A stretch of 64,000 nt of DNA. It comes from Kribbella pratensis. Lineage in GTDB: Bacteria > Actinomycetota > Actinomycetes > Propionibacteriales > Kribbellaceae. Numbering within the stretch: position 1 is the stretch's first letter; every line of letters starts with the position of its first letter. This document shows positions 45,019 to 53,801 of this stretch, piece by piece. The notes under the pieces are model-generated. The model did no database searches, was not told where the DNA came from, and saw only the letters and a list, made by a program, of their open reading frames with translations. The stretch is taken from contig NZ_SODP01000005.1 in assembly GCF_004365355.1 (NCBI RefSeq), forward strand, positions 1 through 64,000. The letters run 5' to 3'. The position numbers and the translations under genes were made by a program.

Positions 45019-46305
45019 ATGGCGATCGAGATCCGGCCGGTCACTCCGGCCGAGACCCAGGAGTACCTGAGCGTCCTGCCGTACGTGAACGGCTTCCCTC
45101 AGGAGGAGCCCGAGCCGTCGGCCTGGTACGCCGGAACAGCCGCCTGGCCACCGCAGGTCCCGCCGACGGCTTCCGACCTCGAGCGGTACGCCGACGAGCT
45201 TGAGGCGGACTGGTTCCGCCCGCAGGCAGCGTTCGTGGACGGCAAGATCGCAGGTGGGTCGGCGATCGTGTCGGTGCAGATGACCGTCCCGGGCGGTCGG
45301 CAGTTGGCACTCGGCGGCGTGACGTCCACCGCCGTACTGCCGACGTATCGGAGGCGTGGACTGCTGCGGAAGATCATGTCAGCGATGCTGGCGGACTGCC
45401 GCGAGCGCGGTGAGTTCCTGGCCGGGCTCAGTGCGAGCGAGGGGACGATCTACGGCCGGTACGGGTTCTCGCCCGCGACGTTCCAGCACCGCTGGGAGGT
45501 ACGGCGTACCGATGTGGCCTTCCGGTCCGAGTTCTCGGACTCGGGCGGGCTCGAGTTGGTGGACGGCGTGGTGGCGGGCGAGGTGTGGCCGGTGCTGCAC
45601 GAGCAGGTACGGGCTGAGCGCGTGGGGGAGATCAGTCCGTTGCCGGGTAAGTGGGACGGGCTCCCAGCCGGTGCGTTGCCGGCGGACGGTTCCGGGCCGG
45701 CGCACCACCTAGTGCATCGTGACGCCGCGGGTGCAGTGGACGGTGCCGCGATCTTCCGGTTGCCATGGTCGCCGGATCCGGCCCAGGCCGGCGTACTGCA
45801 GGTAGAAGCCTTCGAGGCGCTGACAGTCGACGCGTACCGGGCGCTATGGGAGTTGCTGCTCGACTTCGACCTCACCAAGCGGGTGGTTGCTGCACGGCGA
45901 CCCGTCGACGAGCCACTGCGGTGGATGCTGACCAATCCGCGGGCGCTGAAGCTCACACGGACGCGGGACAACCTGTGGCTGCGCATCCTCGACGTACAAG
46001 GTGCTCTGGAGGCGCGCACGTACGGCGCGACCGATGCGCTCGTGCTGGACGTGTCGGACGACCTGTTCGGCCCCGGCCGGTGGCGCCTGGACGCAGCACC
46101 GGATGGAGCCACCTGCACCGCCACAGACCAGACGGCTGACCTGTCCCTGGGCATTGCCGAGCTGGGATCGCTGTACCTCGGCGGAGTCCAAGCAAGTGAG
46201 CTGTCCCACGCCGGTCGCATCGACGAGCACACTCCGGGCGCAGTGTCCCGGTTGGACGCAGCACTGCGAACCGAGCGCGCACCGCACAACGCCGTCGGTT
46301 TCTGA
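45019..46305 (+). CDS. Eis-like GNAT acetyltransferase with SCP2 domain
   Basis: The 428-residue protein has the Eis architecture: an N-terminal GNAT domain with the acetyl-CoA loop TYRRRGLLRKIMSAML (about residue 110), a second GNAT-like domain, and a C-terminal sterol-carrier-like domain (ALVLDVSDDLFGPGRWRLD, LSLGIAELGSLYLGG). Its last residue is Phe; in Eis the C-terminal carboxylate is the catalytic base. Such enzymes acetylate amines, including aminoglycosides. ATG 45019 has AAAGGG upstream. The Eis-family label is firm; its natural substrate is unknown. Confidence 0.88.
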   Translation: MAIEIRPVTPAETQEYLSVLPYVNGFPQEEPEPSAWYAGTAAWPPQVPPTASDLERYADELEADWFRPQAAFVDGKIAGGSAIVSVQMTVPGGRQLALGGVTSTAVLPTYRRRGLLRKIMSAMLADCRERGEFLAGLSASEGTIYGRYGFSPATFQHRWEVRRTDVAFRSEFSDSGGLELVDGVVAGEVWPVLHEQVRAERVGEISPLPGKWDGLPAGALPADGSGPAHHLVHRDAAGAVDGAAIFRLPWSPDPAQAGVLQVEAFEALTVDAYRALWELLLDFDLTKRVVAARRPVDEPLRWMLTNPRALKLTRTRDNLWLRILDVQGALEARTYGATDALVLDVSDDLFGPGRWRLDAAPDGATCTATDQTADLSLGIAELGSLYLGGVQASELSHAGRIDEHTPGAVSRLDAALRTERAPHNAVGF

Positions 46306-46359
46306 GTCGTGTTCGGGCGCCGTGACTGTACGTGGTGTGACTCAACGGTGACGCAGCCA

Positions 46360-46399
46360 GCCGCCCACCCCTTTGAACCCGCAGGCTAGGGTGGGCGGC
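46360..46399. promoter_or_regulatory. Inverted repeat between acetyltransferase and FKBP genes
   Basis: Arms GCCGCCCACCC (46360-46370) and GGGTGGGCGGC (46389-46399) with an 18-base loop. The right arm overlaps a TAGGGT hexamer (46387-46392) that could be a -10 box for the FKBP gene. It may be a terminator of the acetyltransferase gene or an operator; the data do not decide. Confidence 0.4.
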
Positions 46400-46459
46400 G
46401 TTGTTGACCGGAGGCTAGCGGCGCCCAGGCGCGCCGGGATGGTTCGAGGTGCGGGTTTC

Positions 46460-47431
46460 GTGCGCAAGTTGTTGAGGCTGGTCGTGGTTGCGGCGCTGGG
46501 ATCGTCCCTGGTGGCGTGCGGATCGGACAAGAAGGACGAGTTCGGGGCCGCCGGTGTCAAGGTGACCTCCGACTTCGGGCAGAAGCCGACCATCACCCAC
46601 CGCGACGGTGACCCGGACAAGACCCTGGTGACCGAGGTCCTCAAGGAGGGCGACGGTCCCGAGGTGAAGAAGGGTGAGCTGCTCACCGCGAACTACCTCG
46701 GCCAGATCTGGCGCGACGGCAAGGTCTTCGACAACTCCTACGACCGCGGCGCGCCGTCGTCGTTCCCGATCGGGGTCGGCGGCGTCATCGCCGGCTGGGA
46801 CGAGGGTCTGGTCGGCAAGAAGATCGGCAGCCGCGTGCTGCTGTCGATCCCGGCCGACAAGGGTTACAAGTCCACCGGTAACGAGCAGGCCGGCATCAAG
46901 GGCGACGACACGCTGATCTTCGTCGTCGACCTGGTCGGCGAGGCCGCCAACGACACCCCGCTGGACGCGAACCCGGTCACCCCGTCGACGCCGACCAAGA
47001 TCTCGGTCAGCGGCCCGCTGAACGCCGAGCCGAAGGTGACGGTCGCGGCCGGCACCAAGCCGCCGGCGAAGCCGGGCAAGCCGGTCGTGTTCGCGCTCGG
47101 CAAGGGCAAGCCGATCGAGAAGGGCAGCCAGCTGATCGGCCGCTACGTCGTCTACGACTACACCGGCAAGAAGCAGGCCAGCACCTGGGACGGTCAGCCC
47201 GCCACCGCGCAGAGCCCCGCTCAGCCGGGTGCCCCGACCGACCAGCTCCAGGTCGGCCCGAGCCCGACCGGCCAGACCGGTGCCCTCGACGGCCTCGCCG
47301 GCATCCCGATCGGCAGCCGCGTCCTGGTCGAGCTCCCGGCCTCCAAGGACCAGGCCGGCAAGACGGTCAACGCCTTCGCCGTCATCGACATCCTGAACGC
47401 CTTCCCGGCCCCGAAGCAGACGGGCCAGTAG
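46460..47431 (+). CDS. FKBP-type peptidyl-prolyl isomerase lipoprotein, two FKBP domains
   Basis: A 323-residue lipoprotein (lipobox SSLVACG, Cys about residue 21). The first FKBP domain (about residues 60-165) is intact: KKGELLTANYLGQIWRDGKVFDNSYDRG and GGVIAGWDEGLVGKKIGSRVLLSIPADKGY. The second (about 215-315) is degenerate, with a Pro/Gln insert and TGALDGLAGIPIGSRVLVELPAS. It folds proline peptide bonds outside the cell. GTG 46460 is chosen because GAGGT lies nine bases upstream and a short n-region leads into the lipobox; ATG 46439 is possible. Streptomyces has two FKBP genes next to pafA. Confidence 0.87.
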   Translation: MRKLLRLVVVAALGSSLVACGSDKKDEFGAAGVKVTSDFGQKPTITHRDGDPDKTLVTEVLKEGDGPEVKKGELLTANYLGQIWRDGKVFDNSYDRGAPSSFPIGVGGVIAGWDEGLVGKKIGSRVLLSIPADKGYKSTGNEQAGIKGDDTLIFVVDLVGEAANDTPLDANPVTPSTPTKISVSGPLNAEPKVTVAAGTKPPAKPGKPVVFALGKGKPIEKGSQLIGRYVVYDYTGKKQASTWDGQPATAQSPAQPGAPTDQLQVGPSPTGQTGALDGLAGIPIGSRVLVELPASKDQAGKTVNAFAVIDILNAFPAPKQTGQ

Positions 47432-47447
47432 TCACAGCTCTTCACCC

Positions 47448-47484
47448 GAAAGGCCGGTCTCCTTACCTGGGAGGCCGGCCTTTC
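47448..47484. terminator. Hairpin terminator after the FKBP gene
   Basis: Stem of about 15 pairs (GAAAGGCCGG...CCGGCCTTTC plus TCTCC/GGAGG) with a 7-base loop. It overlaps the 3' end of the convergent membrane-protein gene, so it can serve both. Confidence 0.8.
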
Positions 47485-47927
47485 GCGTTGAACCAGTGGG
47501 CGGTATCGCGGTGGAAGGTGAAGTACACCGCGCTGATCACCGCGGTCAGGTGTACTGCGCGAAGCGCGGCGATCGTGACGAAGCTGACGGACCAGTCGAT
47601 CGTGGTGAAGTCGCCGTTGTCGACCAGCCAGCCGATCGGTTCGGTGACCAGCGAGACCACGCCGACCGTCCCGAGTACGCCGACCAGCAGATAGCGCGAC
47701 CAGCGCACGCCGCGCCGGAAGTACCGGTCGATGATCACGAACAGCGCGCCGTAGATGACTGCGCGAACTGCGATCTGCCCGAGGACAGCGGACGTCGAGA
47801 CGTCGTCGCCCAGCGCCAGCCCCACCTGGACGACGGTCTCCACGACCCCGGCGGCCACCGCCAGCAACCACAACATCGTCGCCGACCGGGCCGTCAGCGG
47901 CGGTTCAACCCGACTAATCGTTCTCAT
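47463..47927 (-). CDS. Four-helix membrane protein
   Basis: A 154-residue integral membrane protein with helices ATMLWLLAVAAGVVETVVQVGLAL, AVIYGALFVIIDRYF, YLLVGVLGTVGVVSLV and FVTIAALRAVHLTAVISAVYF, ending in a short charged tail. No known family is recognised. ATG 47927 is chosen because the first helix begins soon after it; the open frame extends further upstream into antisense of DUF3866. The stop codon lies inside the terminator hairpin shared with the FKBP gene. Confidence 0.7.
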   Translation of the reverse strand: MRTISRVEPPLTARSATMLWLLAVAAGVVETVVQVGLALGDDVSTSAVLGQIAVRAVIYGALFVIIDRYFRRGVRWSRYLLVGVLGTVGVVSLVTEPIGWLVDNGDFTTIDWSVSFVTIAALRAVHLTAVISAVYFTFHRDTAHWFNAKGRPPR

Positions 47928-47958
47928 GCTTCGAGCGTGGCCGCGAAGGCCCGCAGGA

Positions 47959-49059
47959 TCAGGAGTACTGCGTCCCCACTCCGGGTGGAGGTACATCCAC
48001 CAGACCCGCCGCATGCCGGCCTGCCGCGGCCGCGGCCTCGAAGTACGCACGGTCCTCGTCGAGCCCACGACCCATGGTGGACAGCTTGACCGGCGCCGCC
48101 TCCATCGCCTCGTACAACCCGTCCACGCCGACCCGCACGACCCGATGCCGCGCCTTCAACGGCTCGGCCGCGTCTCGCACCGCGTCCCCGAAGTCACCGG
48201 CAAGATCCGGTACGACGACATCCGCCGGCTGGAGCGCTACACGGCCGTACGCGGTGAGGCTGTGGTGCGAGATGCCACGGTGGCGTGGACGCGGGTCAGC
48301 TTCGGAGATCCGGAGCGATGCGACAGCCCGGCCGCCCAGCGTGCCGACTGCGTTGACCGCCTCACCGGACTGCACACCAGAAAAGCCCCAGCGCGTTCCA
48401 GTGCCCAGATTGCCTGGCCCTTGCGTGATGACGACCACCTCCGCCGCCAGGACCTGCACGGCCGTCAACAGCCCGGTGTGGACCGTGACAGCCTCCCGGT
48501 CCCCGCCGTACGCCTGGCCGACGGTCACTGTCCCGCTGAGCCAGCCGGCCTCGCGCAGCGTCGCCACGGTCCGCGAGAACGCGAGCGGGAGCGCACCGCC
48601 GTCCGTCATGACGTAAACGACCCGCGTGGTCGGCCGGGCCTCGTAGACGCCCGCCAACACGGCAGGCAGGGCAGAGTGCAGGTCCGCGACGACGACCGGC
48701 GTACCGAAGAGGTCGTCCGCGTCCCGCAGTACGTCGTGGTCGGGGGAGTCCTGCTCGTCCGCGCCCAGGACCATCGCCTGCATCGGCGTGTAGCGGGCCT
48801 TCACCAGATGCCCGCGCTCAGGCGGGTCCTCCGGCAGCCGGTCCGGTATGGCGACCACCAGCGCGTAGCCGCCCGTGCCCAGGCCGCGGTCCAGCGCGCT
48901 CACGTTGAGCAGCACGCGGTCGCCCGCCACCGGCGTACCGACCAGGTCCGGGTAGGCCAGGGCGCGCACAGACTGCGCACCGACCGTCACAGTCAGCTCA
49001 ACCGCGCCGGCCCAGCTCCGGCCGACCTGCGCCACCACACCGTCCCGCCAGCGAATCAC
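47959..49059 (-). CDS. DUF3866 family protein
   Basis: The 366-residue protein matches the actinobacterial DUF3866 family in position and pattern: WRDGVVAQVGRSWAGAVELTV at the N terminus, KARYTPMQAMVLGADEQDSP, DLHSALPAVLAGVYEARP, VYVMTDGGALPLAFSRTV, ITQGPGNLGTGTRWGFSGVQ and RPRHRGISHHSLTAYGRVAL. The family is usually encoded next to pafBC and has no known function. The start faces pafB across an 87-base gap that holds a LexA-like box and may be shared. Confidence 0.85.
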   Translation of the reverse strand: MIRWRDGVVAQVGRSWAGAVELTVTVGAQSVRALAYPDLVGTPVAGDRVLLNVSALDRGLGTGGYALVVAIPDRLPEDPPERGHLVKARYTPMQAMVLGADEQDSPDHDVLRDADDLFGTPVVVADLHSALPAVLAGVYEARPTTRVVYVMTDGGALPLAFSRTVATLREAGWLSGTVTVGQAYGGDREAVTVHTGLLTAVQVLAAEVVVITQGPGNLGTGTRWGFSGVQSGEAVNAVGTLGGRAVASLRISEADPRPRHRGISHHSLTAYGRVALQPADVVVPDLAGDFGDAVRDAAEPLKARHRVVRVGVDGLYEAMEAAPVKLSTMGRGLDEDRAYFEAAAAAGRHAAGLVDVPPPGVGTQYS

Positions 49060-49076
49060 GCAGCGACCTTAGCGCG

Positions 49077-49092
49077 TCGAAGGTGTGTTCGA
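49077..49092. promoter_or_regulatory. LexA-like SOS box between DUF3866 and pafB
   Basis: TCGAAGGTGTGTTCGA matches the actinobacterial LexA operator TCGAAC-N4-GTTCGA at 11 of 12 half-site bases. It lies 55-70 bases upstream of pafB and 18-33 bases upstream of the divergent DUF3866 gene, a suitable place to repress either. Confidence 0.5.
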
Positions 49093-49146
49093 AGTTTCGG
49101 TGCGGAAAGGCGGGTTTTGGACGCCCGGAGGCCGTAAGGTGGTCGG

Positions 49147-50103
49147 GTGTCGGCGCGGAAGAGTGAGCGACTGCTCAATGTGGTCATCTGCCTGCTGGTC
49201 GCGCGCACCTACGTGACGAAGGAACGCATCCGCGAGGTCGTCGAGGGGTACGCGGGCCAGACCGACGACGCGTTCGAGAAGATGTTCGAGCGGGACAAGG
49301 ACGAGCTGCGCGATCTCGGCATCCCGATCGAGATGGGCACGATCGACAAGTTCTTCTCCGACGAGGTCGGCTACCGGATCCGGCGCGACGTCTTCGAGCT
49401 CCCCGAAGTACACCTGGAGCCGGACGAGGCCGCCGTGCTCGGCGTGGCCGCGCGGGTGTGGCAGCACGCCGGTCTGTCCGAGGCGACCACGTCGGCGGTG
49501 CTGAAGCTGAAGGCAGCCGGCATCCAGACCGACCAGTCCGCGCTGAGCGCGATCGAGCCGCACGTTGGCGCGTCGGAGCCGGCCTTCGACCCACTCTGGT
49601 CCGCTGTCGTGGCGCGGCAGGTAGTCCGGTTCCAGCATGTGCGTAGTGGTGAGTCGGAGTCGACGACGCGGACGCTGGAGCCCTGGGGCATCGTCTCCTG
49701 GCACGGCCGCTGGTACGTCGTCGGTCGGGACCGCGACCGCCAGGCCACCCGTATGTTCCGGCTGTCGCGGATCGGCGGCAATGTGAAGACCGTGGGGGAG
49801 CCGGGCGCGTTCACCGTGCCCGAGGGGACCGACCTGCGCTCACTGGTGACCGAGCTCGCGCCGCCGCGTCCGACGTCCGAGGCGAAGGTGCGGGCGCGGA
49901 CCGGTTCGTGCGTGAGCCTGCGTCGCCGCGCGAACGCCATCGAGGAGTACGAAGAGGGCTGGGACCTGCTGCACGTTCCGTACGCCGACTCGTCCGTGCT
50001 GGCCGAGGAGATCGCGTCGTACGGACCGGATGCGGTCGTCGAGGGCCCTGGGGACGTGCTGGACGGGGTGTTGTGGCGGCTGCGGACGGTGGCCGGGGCA
50101 TGA
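49147..50103 (+). CDS. pafB: DNA-damage-response regulator PafB (WYL protein)
   Basis: The 318-residue regulator has an N-terminal winged helix (ERLLNVVICLLVARTYVTKERIREVVEGY), a WYL domain (WSAVVARQVVRFQHVR, WGIVSWHGRWYVVGRDRDRQATRMFRLSRI at about residues 175-210) and the WCX C-terminal extension. PafB and PafC form a heterodimer that activates mycobacterial DNA-repair genes. Despite the name they do not act in Pup tagging. GTG 49147 has TAAGGT six bases upstream, suggesting a leaderless transcript. The ATG of pafC overlaps its stop. Confidence 0.93.
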   Translation: MSARKSERLLNVVICLLVARTYVTKERIREVVEGYAGQTDDAFEKMFERDKDELRDLGIPIEMGTIDKFFSDEVGYRIRRDVFELPEVHLEPDEAAVLGVAARVWQHAGLSEATTSAVLKLKAAGIQTDQSALSAIEPHVGASEPAFDPLWSAVVARQVVRFQHVRSGESESTTRTLEPWGIVSWHGRWYVVGRDRDRQATRMFRLSRIGGNVKTVGEPGAFTVPEGTDLRSLVTELAPPRPTSEAKVRARTGSCVSLRRRANAIEEYEEGWDLLHVPYADSSVLAEEIASYGPDAVVEGPGDVLDGVLWRLRTVAGA

Positions 50104-51071
50104 GTAATGCGCGTGACCAGGTGCAGCGGCTGTTGGCATTGGTGCCGTACCTGCGGGAGAACGACGGTGCGCGCGTCGACGACGTCGCCAAGGAGTTCGG
50201 CGTCCGGCCGAAGCAGATCATCGCGGACCTGAAGGTGTTGTGGTTCTGCGGGCTGCCCGGTGCGCAGATGGGCGATCTGATCGAGATCGACATCGAAGCG
50301 GCCGAGGGTGACGGCGTCATCCACATCAACAACGCGGACTACCTCGCGCGGCCGTTGCGGCTGGCCGCGGCCGAGGCCCTCGCCCTGCTGACCGCGCTGC
50401 GCACGCTGCGCGAGGTGACGGCCGGCCCGGACCGGGACGCGGTCGACCGGGCCATCGCGAAGCTGGAGCGGGCAGCGGGAGAGGCTGCGGCGGCTAGTGA
50501 GGGCGCTGCGGCACACGTTCACGTCGAGCCGGCCGCGCCGGAGATCGCCGAGACGGTCAACCGCGGGCTGGCCGGGAAGCGGCGGCTCCACCTGACGTAC
50601 GACGTACCGTCGCGCGACGAGACGACCGAGCGCGATGTCGACCCGATGCGGCTCGTCGTGTCCGAAGGCCGCACGTACCTCGAGGCCTGGTGTCGCCTGG
50701 CCGAGGACGTCCGGCTGTTCCGCCTGGACCGCATCGCCGCGGTCAAACTCCTGGACCTGCCGAGTGAGCCGCCGCCCGAGGCCACGCCGCGTGACCTGTC
50801 GAACGGCATGTTCCAGCCCTCCGAGCAGGACCTCCTGGCCACGGTGAAGCTGGCACCTCCGGCTCGCTGGGTCGCCGAGTACTACCCGAACGAGTCCGTC
50901 GAAGAAGGCCCCGACGACTCGCTCATCGTCAAACTCCGTGTCGCGGACACCTCCTGGCTCCAACGCCTGGTCCTCCGCCTCGGTGGAGCCGCCACCGTGC
51001 TCGATCCGCCCGACCTCAGCACCCAGATCGCCGCCACCGCCCGCGACGCCCTCTCGGCGTACGACGACTAA
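50100..51071 (+). CDS. pafC: DNA-damage-response regulator PafC (WYL protein)
   Basis: The 323-residue partner of PafB has the N-terminal QVQRLLALVPYLRENDGARVDDVAKEFGV helix-turn-helix, a central WYL domain (RRLHLTYDVPSRDETTERDVDPMRLVVSEGRTYLEAWCRLAEDVRLFRLDRI in shortened form) and a WCX tail (WVAEYYPNESVEE...). ATGA overlap with pafB implies coupled production of the two subunits. The stop overlaps by four bases with the convergent gene. An Ala/Glu-rich loop at about residues 125-140 is slightly longer than in mycobacterial PafC, from memory. Confidence 0.93.
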   Translation: MSNARDQVQRLLALVPYLRENDGARVDDVAKEFGVRPKQIIADLKVLWFCGLPGAQMGDLIEIDIEAAEGDGVIHINNADYLARPLRLAAAEALALLTALRTLREVTAGPDRDAVDRAIAKLERAAGEAAAASEGAAAHVHVEPAAPEIAETVNRGLAGKRRLHLTYDVPSRDETTERDVDPMRLVVSEGRTYLEAWCRLAEDVRLFRLDRIAAVKLLDLPSEPPPEATPRDLSNGMFQPSEQDLLATVKLAPPARWVAEYYPNESVEEGPDDSLIVKLRVADTSWLQRLVLRLGGAATVLDPPDLSTQIAATARDALSAYDD

Positions 51072-52258
51072 CCGTTGCTGAGCTGCTTCTCCAAGGGGGA
51101 GCGGAAGCGGGGAGTGACGCGGACACCGGCCAGCCAGGCGGTCCAGCGAGCTGCTTCGGACTCGACCAGTGCGGTGGTGTCGTGGCCGACGTCCTCGAGG
51201 AGCTTGTAGCGGACCTCGCCGGACTCGGGCTGCCCCCAGCCGCCGATGATGCGGCCGTCGGCCCAGATCGTCGGGCCGATGTTGCCGGTGGTGTCGAAGA
51301 GCTTGGACTTGTGCGGACCGAGGAACCAGTCACGCTCCTTCCAGCCCATCGGCGTCGGGTCCAGACCGGGGAGGAACGCCACCCACGGCTCGACCGGGAC
51401 TTCGGGTGCCTCGTCGCCGGGCAGCACGTAGCCGACCTGACCGTCCAGCTCCACCTCGACCGCCTCGACCGCGGCCAGCGCCTTCTTCGTCTGTCCGCCC
51501 GTCCAGCCGGCCCACCACTGCAGGTCAGCCGCTGTCCCCGGACCGAACGACGACAGCCAGGCCCGCGCGAGCGTGACCCGCGCTTCGTCCGCCACCGGCC
51601 TGTCACCGAGCCCACCGGGCAGCCAGTCGGCAGAAGGCGACCACTGGTGCTGTCCGCTCAGCCACGTCCCCAGTGGGCGTCCACGCACGATCCGCCCCTC
51701 TGCGGACAGCTGGAACAACACGCGGCTGGTCACATACGGCTGAGCGGCGTACGTCTTGCCGGCCGCCATGCTCAGCCTGGTCCGCAGCCGCGGCTCGTCT
51801 GCGGACAGCTCCTGCGCCGTCGCAGACCCGCGTAGCGCCAGTGCGGTCGCAGTCGACTCCTCGACGGCAGCAAGCCAGCGTCCGCAGGCCTCGACCCCCT
51901 CTGCGACGCCGGCCTCGTTCAGGTGCTTGACCAGCAGCTTTCGTTGCTTAACTGCGATGTCGTCCGTGCACGCTGCCTGCACAACCGGCGCGAACGGCGT
52001 CGGGACGACGAACACCGTACGGCGCATGCCGAGCATCCGGATCAGCGAGCGATCGTCGTACAACGCACGCTCCGTGGCCGCGACGTCACTCCCTGGCACG
52101 CGCGCGGCGACGCTCAGGTGAACAGTGGCCGGATCGGTGGCGTGCAGCGCGACCATCGACGCGGCTGCTTCGACCGGGTCGGCCGCCTGGCAGCCCGCCC
52201 CGAGTCGGTGTCTCCGACCGAGCCGCGCCCGCCGCTCGTCGACGCTGATCCGCGCCAT
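51068..52258 (-). CDS. Winged-helix protein, HTH_42 / AlkZ-like family
   Basis: A 396-residue protein of the HTH_42 (DUF1006) family: RRARLGRRHRLGAG at the N terminus, SMVALHATDPATVHLSVAARV, DDRSLIRMLGMRRTVFVVP, and ADLQWWAGWTGGQTKKALAAVEAVE in the winged-helix tandem. The family includes AlkZ/YcaQ DNA glycosylases that unhook interstrand crosslinks, and many actinobacterial paralogues of unknown role. The QxQ catalytic motif of AlkZ is not evident; a Val-Ala-Leu-His-Ala-Thr segment stands there, as in the AlkX-like group. Start ATG 52258 has AAGGGAG upstream. It sits beside DNA-damage regulators, which fits a repair link. Confidence 0.78.
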   Translation of the reverse strand: MARISVDERRARLGRRHRLGAGCQAADPVEAAASMVALHATDPATVHLSVAARVPGSDVAATERALYDDRSLIRMLGMRRTVFVVPTPFAPVVQAACTDDIAVKQRKLLVKHLNEAGVAEGVEACGRWLAAVEESTATALALRGSATAQELSADEPRLRTRLSMAAGKTYAAQPYVTSRVLFQLSAEGRIVRGRPLGTWLSGQHQWSPSADWLPGGLGDRPVADEARVTLARAWLSSFGPGTAADLQWWAGWTGGQTKKALAAVEAVEVELDGQVGYVLPGDEAPEVPVEPWVAFLPGLDPTPMGWKERDWFLGPHKSKLFDTTGNIGPTIWADGRIIGGWGQPESGEVRYKLLEDVGHDTTALVESEAARWTAWLAGVRVTPRFRSPLEKQLSNG

Positions 52259-52420
52259 CCACGCTCCCTTGCCGGCCGTTCCCAGCCGTTCTCGTACCAG
52301 CTGTCCCGCGCTGTCACACTGCGGAGACACTCGGTTTTACCATCACGTTCCGACACCGTTGTCCGCCGAGACGCCCCGGCGGGCGTGGGCGATGGCCAGG
52401 AACCGGCTAGGCTCCTGGGT

Positions 52421-52612
52421 ATGTACTGGTTCCTGCTCTTCCTTGCGGTGGTGGCGGTGTGGCTGCTCGTCCTCGCCCTGCTCGCGAGGAGGGTCTGGGG
52501 TCAGGCCAAGGCACTGACGCGTGAGTTGGTCGCCGCCCAGTCCAAGCTGGAAGCCGCGCAGTCCACGTCCGGGTCTGGACAGACCCGCGAGGAAGCGCAC
52601 GCTCCGGCGTAG
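52421..52612 (+). CDS. Small single-helix membrane protein
   Basis: A 63-residue protein with an N-terminal membrane helix (YWFLLFLAVVAVWLLVLALLA) followed by a short coiled-coil-like tail (ALTRELVAAQSKLEAAQS). A TAGGCT hexamer seven bases before ATG 52421 suggests a leaderless mRNA. It lies 57 bases upstream of tatA. The layout resembles TatA/TatB-like anchors without the amphipathic helix glycine hinge, so it is not called a Tat component. Confidence 0.65.
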   Translation: MYWFLLFLAVVAVWLLVLALLARRVWGQAKALTRELVAAQSKLEAAQSTSGSGQTREEAHAPA

Positions 52613-52669
52613 TATTCGGCCACGAACTCAGGCTCGAGCTTCGAGTTGATGTTGGAAAGGGAGATCGAC

Positions 52670-52960
52670 ATGGCACCGCTCCTCGGTATGCCCCAAGGCG
52701 CAGAGTGGCTCGTCATCCTCGCGATCGTCGTGCTGCTGTTCGGATCGGCGAAGCTGCCGGCCCTGGTGAAGCAGCTCGGCAAGTCGAAGAAGATCTGGGA
52801 GGAGGAGGTCGGCCCCAAGAAGAAGGACGGGGAACTGACCCAGGAGGCCTCGCAGCCTCCGGCGCAGCAGCCGGCCCCGCAGGCCCAGGCCGCGCAGCCG
52901 AACCAGGTGAACGGCCAGGCGCCGGGCGACGGTCTGCCGCCGACCCACACCGCCAACTGA
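52670..52960 (+). CDS. tatA: Twin-arginine translocase subunit TatA
   Basis: The 96-residue protein has the short membrane helix AEWLVILAIVVLLFGSAKLP, the FG-x-KLP hinge, an amphipathic helix (ALVKQLGKSKKIWEEEVG) and a Gln/Pro/Ala-rich tail. TatA forms the pore for folded proteins carrying twin-arginine signals. ATG 52670 is preceded by AAAGGGAG. tatC follows 16 bases later. Confidence 0.95.
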   Translation: MAPLLGMPQGAEWLVILAIVVLLFGSAKLPALVKQLGKSKKIWEEEVGPKKKDGELTQEASQPPAQQPAPQAQAAQPNQVNGQAPGDGLPPTHTAN

Positions 52961-52976
52961 GCCGAACGCCGCACCT

Positions 52977-53801
52977 GTGTCGATGGTGAAGTTCGGGCGG
53001 CGGAAGGACAAGCAGGACCGCCACCCGAAAGACCCTGAGGGTCGCATGACCCTGCGCGAGCACATTGTCGAGCTCCGGAACCGGCTGCTCATCAGTGTGC
53101 TCGCGATCGTGGTGTGCACCGTGCTCGGCTGGATCTTGTACGACGAGGCGTTCAAGTTCCTGACCCAGCCGTTCCACACCAGCGTCGGCGACCTGGCCCG
53201 GGAGCAGGGCAAGGAGCCGATCCTGACGTTCCCGGGTGTCGGCGACGCGCTCACCTTCCGGATCAAGATCTCCGCCCTGTTCGGTCTCGTGCTCGCCAGC
53301 CCCGTCTGGCTGTACCAGCTGTGGGCCTTCGTGGCGCCGGGACTGCACCGCAACGAGCGGAAGTGGGCGTACATCTTCTCCTCGATCGCGGCGCCGCTGT
53401 TCGCCGGCGGTATGGCGGTCGCGTACTGGACGCTGCCGAAGGGCATCGCGATCCTGATCAGCTTCACCCCGCTCGACATCCAGAACCTGATCGAGCTGCC
53501 GACGTACCTGGACTTCGTGATCCGGACGATGCTGGTCTTCGGCGTCGCGTTCCTGATCCCGCTGGTCGTCGTACTGCTGAACATGGTCGGCGTGGTCCCG
53601 GCCCGGGCGCTGGGCAAGTTCCGGCCGTACATCATCCTGGTGATCTTCGTGTTCGCGGCCGTCGCGACGCCGTCCGGTGACCCGTTCACGATGTGCCTGC
53701 TGGCGATCCCGATGTGTCTGCTGTTCTTCGCGGCCGAGGTGATCGCCCGGATCAACGACAAGCGGCGCGGCGAGCGTCAAGAAGAGCTGCTGGCCGACTG
53801 A
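52977..53801 (+). CDS. tatC: Twin-arginine translocase subunit TatC
   Basis: A 274-residue, six-helix signal-receptor subunit. It has MTLREHIVELRNRLLISVLAIVV at the N terminus (conserved Glu and Arg), the periplasmic-loop FPGVGDALTFRIKISALFGLVLASPVWLYQLWAFVAPGL (in shortened form) and late helices. GTG 52977 or ATG 52983 could start it; both lack a strong ribosome site. A Tat-type chitosanase and a Tat-type serine hydrolase are encoded 1 and 7 kb downstream. The stop overlaps the next ATG by one base (TGATG). Confidence 0.95.
   Translation: MSMVKFGRRKDKQDRHPKDPEGRMTLREHIVELRNRLLISVLAIVVCTVLGWILYDEAFKFLTQPFHTSVGDLAREQGKEPILTFPGVGDALTFRIKISALFGLVLASPVWLYQLWAFVAPGLHRNERKWAYIFSSIAAPLFAGGMAVAYWTLPKGIAILISFTPLDIQNLIELPTYLDFVIRTMLVFGVAFLIPLVVVLLNMVGVVPARALGKFRPYIILVIFVFAAVATPSGDPFTMCLLAIPMCLLFFAAEVIARINDKRRGERQEELLAD

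Noticed and set aside
49147..51071. pafBC as components of the Pup-proteasome system
   Set aside because: Despite the names, WYL proteins PafB and PafC are transcription regulators of the DNA-damage response; no pup, dop, arc or prc gene is in the window.
52421..52612. TatB candidate
   Set aside because: It has one helix and a short tail but lacks the Gly-Pro hinge and long amphipathic helix of TatB; many actinobacteria encode TatB elsewhere.
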